Below are positions 21,209-31,700 of a stretch of DNA of 60,000 nt, one piece after another. This DNA is from Phoronis australis (Eukaryota > Phoronida > Phoronidae), in contig NMRA01000529.1 of NCBI GenBank assembly GCA_002633005.1, positions 126,001-186,000 on the forward strand, in the 5' to 3' direction. Below the pieces are notes generated by a model, which was not told the origin of the DNA, did not search any database, and was given only the letters and a program-made list of their open reading frames with translations. A program made the translations under genes and the position numbers. Positions within the stretch are counted from its first letter, which is position 1, and each line of letters starts with the position of its first letter.

Positions 21209-24014
21209 GAAGATACGGGCATAGTCTTCACGAGGGGTCTTACGTAACCATAATAGAGTACCGTAAAAATAATATTATTACCTCGTATACAGTAAACATA
21301 AAAACACTATATCCTGTACTCCTACCAATCACTTTACTGTCTGACATTTGCAAACATATTAAATTGAGGTTCCAAGCAAGTTCTTGAGGGAAAATAATAT
21401 GCTCCTATATACATGGGGCGATCATTCTAGTCAGTCAATATTCAACTCAATGAACTCCTAGGTAAAGTTGTACCCAGATTAACTATCACTTTCACCATCA
21501 CATTGAAATATTTGACGTCAATGGTTCATATGCAGAGTGAATGCCGCTATGTTGCTGTGCATCAACATCGTTCCCCGCTTGTCCGAACTAAGCAGCTGCA
21601 AGACTGGTCTGGTCACTCACAAATTTACCTATCGTGGCTAGTACAAGCCCATACTCTGCCATTGGGCTTGATTTATGCGGTACTTTACAGTATCTCAGAT
21701 GTTCTGGCGTGTTTTAGCATGTCTGACTAGAGCCACAAAGCTTTGGTGATGGCACTTGTTTGAAGAAAATTCTGTAAACGAGCAGAATTGGCATTTGTTT
21801 TGCATTTTGTCTTTAAGAACAAAAAACAGTTTTTACAATTAACATTTCATGAAAGTTCAATCTCCAAAGGGATTCATTTCCATTAAATTGATCTGAACTT
21901 GTCAAATGATAATGTAAAAAACAAAAGGGAACATGAACAATTTTTATAAATCCTCAAACCTAATGTCGACTGACTCACTGAACGAAAGTAATATATCCAG
22001 AGATAACTTGAAAGACTTTACACTTGACAGTTTTACAAGACAATTTTCACTAAATCGGAAGTTGAGGCAAGATGTTTTTGGTCAGTCATCACGATTTACT
22101 CCTTAGCTGTACATGTANTGATTGCATAGCTAGGAAGGACTACAATAAAAGTCTACGTTTCAACAGCACAGACGTTTTGAACTAAAATTACAGCGATGAC
22201 ACCATGAATAACAAGTCACTTAATATGCAAAATCGAAGAATATCCGCAGAGACAAGAGCATAACATAAAACGGAACGTGTAATTAAAAGTTTATCGACAA
22301 TGGCCACAGGTCTGATTTTGGGAATACAATCCTTATGCTAGAAATAGTGCCTAGAATCACCTATAATTGTTTTGAACCTTAAAAATATCAATTTAAAAGT
22401 CAAAGTTTCGTTTTGTTGACAATCATAATAACAGTAAATCCAATACACTCCTTGGTGCGAACAAGTTTCACTGAGGTAACCCTGGTTATACGAGATGGAA
22501 ATTAGAAAAATTAGACCTTTGACCACAAAAATATTCGTTTTCCTTTAATTTAAAGCTACTGAACTTCATACACATATCTACAGGGCCCTTCATATTAACA
22601 TCGACGCGTCAATGTTTTTTGGGAGTTACTGTCAGTATGAACGCTTAAACTTTGGTCCTGGATGGAAGTTAACAGCTCCAGTTAATTTCGCACTAAACAG
22701 GTGGATTTTAGTGCCTAACGTCAACGCTGCGATGCAGTATCAACGATCAACTTCGGTCCTATCGAAGTTATTGCCAGGGGCCACTGTTATCATTAACAAT
22801 TGCATAGAAGTGTGATGGCTAATAGTTGCTTATACCTTGCTCTAATAGTCACCAATCGATTTAAAAATAAGTTTTATGTCAATTAACACATGAACATCTT
22901 CCCAAATTGTCACATCTTAGCATGCAGTGCTACCTTACGATACCTTCGATCCCGACACCTACTGTTTACTTGGAAGTTTGTTAACTACCGAAGCCAGAAT
23001 GAACAGTCCAGTTAACTTTGCAGTATACGTCAACGCTCCGCTCATACAAGAGTTAAGTCAATGTGAAAGGGCCCTATGCTAGACCAGAAGCCACTTAATC
23101 TTCTTTAGCTGGATCTGCTCGCTTAGCTTCAAAGGCAAATAATCCATGTTTTGTGACTACTATCGTGCTATTTATACAACACTGATTTGTAAAACATACT
23201 GACTTATATACAGAGCCTAGGTAGAAAATAGTCTTCAAACTCAAAACTTAACCAATCACTCTCCAGGATTCAAATGCAAGACTAGTCTGCAAGTTTACTC
23301 CAAGCATGCACTGTAGTGGGTCAGTTTTCCACTTACTGTTTTGAATGAAGTTTTAATCCTGGATTCACGACATTCAAAACAATTTTATTCTACACAAATT
23401 GAATACAAAACATGCACATGGTCACCTACAATGCTATCACAATCTAGAATAAACCGTGCATATGACAAAACTTAACGTTTTAATAAAAGTTGTACTTCAG
23501 GCTAACCAGGTAACGTGTTCTGTAACTTTTTATTTCAAGTTCTGTGACAAATTGATTAATATTTTTATCAGATGATGAAACTATAGGCAACTGCAACAAA
23601 CTACAATTCCCATTATTTGTATGAACTTTTCATCATTTAATTCGTTAATCTAAGACAATGCACAACTCTACATAATGAGCAGAGCTAGTTGTATTCTAAC
23701 TGGCTGTATCCAGCATAGAACTATAGAACTGAAATGTCTTCTTACTAATGTTTCATGGACATTCAACAGGCACAACCAGGGTTAGAACTGAAAGTTTAAT
23801 CTCACATGTACAGGCTTCCGCGTGTACTTTTCGAAACTTATAGCAAAACCGAGACGCTTTACATCGACTAGACCAAATGGCTACAAGAATCCGTGAGTTT
23901 GTTAAAGATTATAAGCCCATTGGCTAAACCAAGGACATATTTCATATTGTTTCAAATTTAAACCCTGATAGCAGCACTATTTTCAACTCAACAATGAAAC
24001 ATATGAAGCTTTAC

Positions 24015-24119
24015 CTGCCATGTGGATGTACAAAGCCCAATATCACCCATGGATGATTGTTTCGATGCAAATGTTTGGATGTCTAGTTCTTCCAAGTACT
24101 CTGCCAAGTTAATAGAGAC
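24015..24119 (-). other. Second copy of the orphan minus-strand exon
   Basis: Same 105-base segment within the second 3.2 kb block, with the same splice sites and open frame and one residue change (Asp for Gly after SSMG). It probably represents the other haplotype of 20837-20941, not a second exon. Confidence 0.5.
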
Positions 24120-24228
24120 CTGAAAACAATGAGATATTAGCAAACACAACAGCATGTGATAGCTTCTTAAGAATCCAGTCATAACCCATTTACAGGGAAT
24201 GTTATCCATGTAAAGATCCAGGAAGGTC

Positions 24229-24380
24229 GGGCGGATCCAGGATTTTGAGTTGGGAGTTAGGAAAGAATATTAGATAGGGTTTTGCCCATCAGACATTCAC
24301 CCCTTGCCCCCCAACTGCCAAATGACCTTGTAGCGTTTTAGGGGGGCCGGTCCATGGCCCCTTAGCCGCCCTCTGAATCC
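24229..24380 (+). repeat. GGCGGATC repeat family, copy 3 (in duplicate block)
   Basis: Allelic version of the repeat at 21050 with several base changes (for example CAGGATTTTG, and CTTAGCCGCCC in place of CTTAGCGCCC). Confidence 0.6.
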
Positions 24381-25593
24381 ACCATTGAAGATACTGGCAT
24401 AGTCTTCACGAGGGGTCTTACGTAACCATAATAGAGCACAGTAAAAATAAAATTATTACCTCATATACAGTAAACATAAAAACACTATATCATGTACTCC
24501 TACCAATCACTTTACTGTCTGACATTTGCAAACATATTAAATTGAGGTTCCAAGCAAGTTCTTGAGGGAAAGGAATATGCTCCTACATACATGGGGCGAT
24601 CATTCTAGTCAGTCAATATTCAACTCAATGAACTCCTAGGTAAAGTTGTACCCAGATTAACTATCACTTTCACCATCACACTGAAATATTTGCCGTCAAT
24701 GGTTCATATGCAGAGTGAATGCCGCTATGTTGCTGTGCATCAACATCGTTCCCGCTTGTCCGAACTAAGCAGCTGCAAGACTGGTCTGGTCACTCACAAA
24801 TTTACCTATCGTGGCTAGTACAAGCCCATACTCTGCCACTGAGCTTGATTTATGCGGGTCTTTACAGTATCTCAGATGTTCTGGCGTGTTTTAGCATGTC
24901 TGACTAGAACCACAAAGCTTTGGTGATGGCACTTGTTTGAAGAAAATTCTGTAAACGAGCAGAATTGGCATTTATTTTGCATTTTGTCTTTAAGAACAAA
25001 AACCAGTTTTTACAATTAACATTTCATAAAAGTTCAATCTCCAGAGGGATTCATTTCCATTAAATTGATCTGAACTTGTCAAATGATAATGGAAAAAACA
25101 AAAGGGAACATGAACAATTTTTATAAATCCTCAAACCTCATGTCGACTGACTCACTGAACGAAAGTAATATATCCAGAGATAACTTGAAAGACTTTACCC
25201 TTGACAGTTTTACAAGACAATTTTCACTAAATCTGAAGTTGAGGCAAGATGTTTTTGGTCAGTCATCACGATTTACTCCTTAGCTGTACATGTATGTTCA
25301 AAAAGTTGCATAAAGCTACAAAGTGCAATATGGTTGTAAGAGTGGCACAAAAACGACTACCGAACTTAGCTCGGAGAAGCAGTCTGTGGATTATCACCCC
25401 TGTCTATCACAAAGTCGTCCATTTTGAATAAATAAATAAATAATTATTTACAGTGTATATTGGTTATTCCAGCCACCAAAGTACAAATTTCAGTCTGTTT
25501 TGTAAGTTACTTATTTTTGTTGCTGAAACTTACAATTTTGCTAATCTGACCAATTGCGGTCTAGTGCTTTAGGGGCGCAAGCATACACAAACA

Positions 25594-25616
25594 CGCGCGC
25601 AGGTACACACACACAG

Positions 25617-25650
<34 letters not shown>
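25594..25650. repeat. (AC)n microsatellite
   Basis: A run of AC units with a few interruptions (CAGACAC, CATACAC) directly left of the MITE at 25655. Confidence 0.9.
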
Positions 25651-25654
25651 AAAA

Positions 25655-25791
25655 CGTACCGAAAGTGGCGTACATGAAGTAACATCCTGCGAGACATTAT
25701 TCCGCGTATCGACCGAGACCGATGGTTGAGGTCGACGCGCGGAATAAGGTCAAGTGGGATATTATTTCATGTACGCCATTCGAAGTACGTT
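25655..25791. mobile_element. 137-bp MITE with CGTACC-GAA-GTGGCGTACATGAA ends
   Basis: The left end CGTACCGAAAGTGGCGTACAT pairs with the right end ATGTACGCCATTCGAAGTACG; inner stems TTATTCCGCG and CGCGCGGAATAA also pair around a short loop. The whole can fold into one long hairpin. No homologue of a transposase is present. Confidence 0.65.
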
Positions 25792-26560
25792 TGTATTTAT
25801 CCCATGCGCTTCGAATTCCTAACTTTCTTGCTTTGTTTCGTCAGATTTTGTAAATACTTCACTCAGACTGTTCACATGGCGGATCACATCCTATTTGCAT
25901 GTACTTGCGCGTTAGGTTGCAAGTTTTGTCTTGTAAAAGAAACAGTTTTAAAAGTATCGATTTATTTCCTGAAAAGAGATAACAAAGATGTGTGTTTAGT
26001 TGGACAAGTGGACACCGTGCCTGAGGAAATGTAAGATCCACAGGAATACCGGTAGCTACGCGGGCGTACAGCTGGGGGATAGAGCTGAGAAATAAGAGCA
26101 GTTGGTGTCCGCTGACTTGCAATGATGAAGGGATGGTGTAATCGCCTTCCCCGCCATTGTGACATCACTTATTGCATTGGTGTATTCTTCGTTGAGTGCT
26201 TGCAAGAAGGGCGTAGCACGTACATTAGCTGAAGCCGACGATAAGCTTTCACTTAATTGGAGTTACACTAGCCGCGAAGACAATACCGTTTTGCACTTGA
26301 TATCTTCGAAGAAGACCCTGGGAACTTATCCAAAAATTACCCAAATTAAGAAACAAACCTTGAACAACACTACTACTTTTTGAAAGGTTCGCGATCATGA
26401 TGCTTTGAGGGTGATTTTTGACAACAGACAAATGCATGTTTCGTTAGAATATTTTACGGTGAAACTTCATGTTGACGCTGAGACGTCTGGCGAATACAGC
26501 CGAATAGACACAGTATTCCATTCATCAAAATATAAACGCCCAAACAGAGATGTCGCCAGT
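25792..26560. repeat. Unbroken copy of the dispersed repeat
   Basis: Complete version of the repeat split at 16092-18240. One frame at its left reads YFTQTVHMADHILFACTC and GCKFCLVKETVLKVSIYF, and is kept open in the other copy, but it has no known domain. The other strand also has long open frames. Class unknown. Confidence 0.55.
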
Positions 26561-28560
26561 ATTTAGCGGTACAGTGTACGTACTGACGAGGAGGAATATT
26601 TATAGCGGCAAACCGTAATTACGTAATAGGTTACCCATTTTCAATTTTTTCTGTTACATGTAATTCACCTCCATTTTTAGTCATGAATAGGGCTACCCGT
26701 ACAATGAATTGGAATTGTCGTCCAGTTGTCATCACGAGGAATGACGGGAGATTTCTTTTGAACCTTTTTGAGCTCTATGCAAGTAAATGGTATTTCATTG
26801 TAAAGCGATTATTTTACTTTAACGTCTCAATAATTACAATGTTGATTTATGATCCATAACTCTGCTGATGTTTACGTTAATAACTGATTTAATACGACAT
26901 ATAAAATTACACATCTACACATTATGAAACAAAGCAGAGAAGAAAGAACATTGCGCTTGAATGTGCAGCAGTGTTAGATATTGTCTGCTCTGGAGAACAT
27001 ATGAGAGCACTTTTCATTAACAAAAAGGACTTGTTTTCTTGATTTGATTCTCTAAATGTGTAATCCACCAAGCTGAAGTGTTAGCATTTGCCGTCGAGTT
27101 GTATGTTTGAATGCAGACTCTCAGTTTAGTTGAAAATTTCACGAAACAAATTTCGACCAAGACAGTTTGGTTAAAACGTACTGTAAATAATTTTTCACAT
27201 AACGCATTTTCAATCTGGCATAATTTTTTAAAATAAACAAGATTTTGTGCTCATTTTCTTTAATGTCCAACAGCTTACCAAATGGCTGCCACACTTGAAT
27301 TACACTGTACCCGACAAGAACATCAAAGCCAACAGCGAATGAAAAGCAGGCTTCAAGCTTCACTGGGGTTGGCCAAACCTGAAATTACTGATTCAAAAAT
27401 ATTTCATGTGCACGTAATGTACTAATCGGTTGTGACGTATGTCGTTACCGGAAATGGAATCTTGTCACGGAACGGAATGTATTAGACTGATTTTATGAGA
27501 GTAAAAGGCGAATATGTAACTCGACTGTTTTACTTTAGCCAATTATACAAGGCGAAATGAAACTTAATTATTCGTCCTTTCTGTAAGCTTTGGTTCAGCA
27601 TAATCACGATAATTTAATAAACTTAAATTCAATTATTATTACACAGGCAGAAATAAATATCAGACAGAGGCAATTAACCCAATGCTTTCGCTGATAGAAC
27701 TTGCCTCAGTTCATTTACAGAAATATAATGAGCTGGTGAGTCATTTACAACACTATTGCATAGGTAACGAATCCAGTGCGGGTTAGGTTTGTGTGGAGAT
27801 CAGCTGAGAGCTTCAATTTGCAATTTTTAGAAGTGAAAGTACAGTAGTTTGCTGGTTACACCATTTACTGTACATTATGCAATACGTCTTGTCTTACATG
27901 TACATGATAACCCTCATGCCCGTACGTTTAGGCCGGCAGCTGCAACATACCCTTCCTGTAACCTCTAATTTTTGCGTCCGCAGTATACAAGGGACTATTC
28001 TGAACGAAAATGGGTTTATTTCACATAAAATTGCAAGGAAACCCCACATTTGGTTTTGATGACAAGTGCTGCTGAACTTACCCAAGGATTTAAAACCAGG
28101 GCCTCGCTATTTTGTACACTGCGAGCGTAAATCTCCAGTGGACCAACGTATGTGGATTTCTTAATGATTTTACTGTACACGAACGGTCGGTAGTGGCAAT
28201 TCTAATTCATGAAACGTTATACTAGTGCATGGTAAGGGATAAATTTCGGATACAGTGCTTGTAGAGGCTGGTTTTTTAATGTTTTGGATTTCGTAACTTT
28301 TTCTTAATTTTTGTTAATTTATTGATGGCATTGACGAGCCATTGATATTAGTGTTCGCTAATTACTAAATAGCGCCGCATAAAGCATTCGGATATGCAGA
28401 CGCACCAGTGCCTCTCATAGAGTTCTTAATCCTGTTGTAATATTTGAAAGTTCGAACAAATCTTTCTATGGCACAAAATCACAATTTATTAATTATTTAT
28501 GAGATTTTAAGGTCCAAAGGTTAGTAGAAGTTGTGATTATTTAACTTAACCGCATATTTC
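26561..28560. other. Intergenic or 5' flank of gene B, nothing recognised
   Basis: AT-rich sequence with no supported exon, repeat array or RNA gene. The region before 28578 should contain the promoter or 5' leader of gene B, but no TATA or initiator can be placed with confidence. Confidence 0.4.
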
Positions 28561-28577
28561 AGATCATTTTGCAAAAA

Positions 28578-28707
28578 ATGAAGATTTCCAAGCCAGAAAA
28601 ATATTCATACCTAAGAGGGAAAGACTATGAAGAGTTTTCGAACTCTTCCTTGCCGTGTAGCGCCTTGTGGCGGGGCTTTCAGGAAAACACGTCGGGACAC
28701 GGATTAG
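28578..28707 (+). CDS. Gene B first coding exon: N-terminal His-Gly motif
   Basis: ATG at 28578 follows a TATTTCAG acceptor-like site ending at 28560, so the start codon may lie early in a spliced exon. It encodes MKISKPEKYSYLRGKDYEEF, then LWRGFQENTSGHGL, and stops at donor TTAG|GTACAA. Phe-x-Glu-Asn-Thr-Ser-x-His-Gly is the N-terminal signature of degenerin/ENaC channels just before the first membrane helix; the His-Gly affects gating. No gene A match was found in the window. The intron begins with a 25-bp minisatellite. An alternative is a partial exon of another ASC gene; strand and position favour gene B. Confidence 0.72.
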
Positions 28708-31700
28708 GTACAATATATCTGACTCCCTGTATGTGCAATATATCTGACTCCAGGTATGTGCAATATATCTGACTACAGGTATGTGCAATATATCTGACTC
28801 CAGGTATGTGCAATTTGAAAAGTAATGGCGCGGTACCGGATTACGCAGCCACACTTTAAACTAGCGCCATTTACCCACAATCCCACACCATTCATCATGA
28901 AGTTTTATGACCTTGTACCACTGCTATTCGTTTGTGTCTTGTTTTTGTCAAGACATTCTCGACATCAATTCTTGAGAAGTTTCATTGCTCTGCTCTGGGT
29001 TACACCTCACACGCCAAAGAGTTTGATAAACACGAGAAGAACATGTACTTGTAGTCGTGGATATAATTTTTCTGACATTATTGCTGGCGGTATTACGTCT
29101 TTTCTAAAACGAGATTAAAGTAACATTACGTTTTTCTACCACCAGGAAATGGAAGATGGTTGATATAAGAGTAAAAAATAGTCTCAACTTGTTTCTTCGC
29201 GTATTAAAAATGATCTCTGGACTTCGTGAGCACTGACAGTTCGCTATTTCCAGACTGATATCAGATTGGACGGATCAAGATACATACTTGAACCTGGGTA
29301 TAGTTCGGAAACGCCAGGAACTCGCTTGAAGAGCAGGAATTGGAGAAACTATGCGATATATGCAGTGCATTTTATTTTGGATAGATTTTCTTGGCGAAAG
29401 AACTACTAGAAATCTGCCATTATGTCCAACAATATCGATCAGCCAGTCTTCCATCTGTCCAGACATCACTTCTAAACTGAATAACGAACTAGACTCTACG
29501 ACAACTATAACATAAAACTTTCAGGTAACAAACAAGTAAGATTAATGTAAACGCGATAGAAACATTTCGTGTCAAATTTTTTTTTCTCGTCAAGATAAAG
29601 TGTGAGCGTGATCAAGGGTCTCTCGAAAAGAACTGGTTGAGACAAGGCTCAATGCACGTGCACTTGACGAGGCCGGCTAGTCACTACTGGGAAATTTTTT
29701 TCTCCAGGATGTTACTTGGTCCTAAAGGTTTTTTGACTCTTCGAAAGCTAGAGGTCGTACAAATGTGACTTGTAAATTCCTGGAAGCATGTTGCTTTCGT
29801 TTTCAATCGAACGCAAGGTGACGCTATGGAGACTATTCTGTAAAATTTTGATTTGCTGAGTAGTAGCTCCGTTGTCTCTGGATTGGTTTTCGTGCGTCTA
29901 TTTCTTTGGGTAGGTCGTTTCAAGGGCGGCCGAAAATGTGTCATCTGTTCTTTCTTTAGTCTTTCGTTCTCATGTTTTTTGAGTTTTTCTCATCATTGTT
30001 TCTAAAGAAAATAAGTTTCTGTTGCGTATTTGTGGCGTCTTACTGAAATCTGGCATGTACATGTATATCCAGCTCACCGTTGTCGAGTTATTTGCGATTT
30101 ATTGGTCAGAAATTTGTTCTTCAATTGACAGCTTTTCGTTGGATCGAGATGAAATTAATCCATTGTATCTTGTGTGAAACTTGAGGTCGGATATGACTTT
30201 TTTGAGTGATCTCGTGCGGAGCTCTAGCTTTGCAATTGTTTTGGAAATTGTCTGAATATTAGTACCAAGATAGATCTCCCCAAGATAAGCGTGAATGATC
30301 GGTTTTCCTAAATGTAGTCAGGATTTCGTGATATTATGGGTTCCCTGTATTAAATAATTCTGTCTATGTATCGAGGTTGGTGCCATGGGTTTGTTAATGT
30401 TCTTGCTTTCATTAACCATCTCACTTCAATATTTTTCAATAGATTTCGCTCCTCAGAGGTTATCAGTTTCCTTTTACTGTTTTACCATTTCGTTCCGCAG
30501 ATTACCTGCCGTTTATTACTTATCGACCGGCTGCGCATATGAGGATCAGCAGCTCATTTTTAAACAAATAAGCCTGATTTTAGCTCAGAATATCTCATGT
30601 ATGGTCACTGATATTTTTGATAAACGTATTGATTATGCCGAGAATCAGGAAAAGACGGCGGTGTTAGGAGGTATTTGTCTTCAAATGTTCAAAATGTTCG
30701 AATGTTTAGAAGATGACAGGGAAATCTGAAAAAGATGATGAGAACTTCTAAAAAATAAAAGAATAATCTGANNNNNNNNNNNNNNNNNNNNNNNNNNNNN
30801 NNNNNNNNNNNNNNNNNNNNNNNNNNNNNNNNNNNNNNNNNNNNNNNNNNNNNNNNNNNNNNNNNNNNNNNNNNNNNNNNNNNNNNNNNNNNNNNNNNNN
30901 NNNNNNNNNNNNNNNNNNNNNNNNNNNNNNNNNNNNNNNNNNNNNNNNNNNNNNNNNNNNNNNNNNNNNNNNNNNNNNNNNNNNNNNNNNNNNNNNNNNN
31001 NNNNNNNNNNNNNNNNNNNNNNNNNNNNNNNNNNNNNNNNNNNNNNNNNNNNNNNNNNNNNNNNNNNNNNNNNNNNNNNNNNNNNNNNNNNNNNNNNNNN
31101 NNNNNNNNNNNNNNNNNNNNNNNNNNNNNNNNNNNNNNNNNNNNNNNNNNNNNNNNNNNNNNNNNNNNNNNNNNNNNNNNNNNNNNNNNNNNNNNNNNNN
31201 NNNNNNNNNNNNNNNNNNNNNNNNNNNNNNNNNNNNNNNNNNNNNNNNNNNNNNNNNNNNNNNNNNNNNNNNNNNNNNNNGATTAACCCTTACCATATCC
31301 AATTGGGCCTACTTCAGGCTGAAAATTTTACCTTTACAGAGATGCATCTGAACGGGTTATGAGGTGATATACTGTACTGATCTTGGAAGGGTTTCTCTGT
31401 TACACGGGCACGGGTGAGAAACAACATGACCGCCGGTCCTCTTAAATCGGACCGACTCACCCAAAACAGGACCTCCGGAGATCAAATGGGACCGTCGCAC
31501 AAGAAAATGGGACTGACGCACCTAAAAACGTCACCGCCCCACCAGAAAACAGGACCGCCGGAGACTGAACATGACCACCGGGGATTGAAACCGCAATGAC
31601 AAACAAGCTAAGATTTATTATTGGTAGGCCTACACAGATTATACAATGGAGCTATATAAGTATGCATATGCAGGTATTGTGCCGATTAATCCAACGAAAT

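Larger units (their letters stand above)
18937..22117. repeat. 3.2 kb block, first copy
   Basis: This block reappears at 22119-25294 with a single N at 22118 in between. The first about 1.7 kb looks identical in the two, while the rest shows scattered base changes and small indels. It contains the orphan minus-strand exon and the GGCGGATC repeat. I read it as an allelic duplicate from assembly. Confidence 0.8.
22119..25294. repeat. 3.2 kb block, second copy
   Basis: See the first copy. Its left end begins with TGATTGCATAGC exactly as at 18937, and its right end runs into unique sequence after TGTACATGTA, the bases at which the first copy meets the N. Confidence 0.8.

Noticed and set aside
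25850-25970. CTCPLGC / KETVLKVSIYF in the dispersed repeat, similar to the channel's CDCPLPC and LKVSVYF
   Set aside because: The spacing is wrong (the WPS segment is missing between them), there are no matching exon borders, and it lies in a repeat present twice.
29684-29944. Minus-strand 86-residue basic frame
   Set aside because: No motif I can name and no second copy in the window to test it.
30748-31302. Minus-strand 184-residue frame
   Set aside because: It runs almost wholly through the N gap, so it holds no information.
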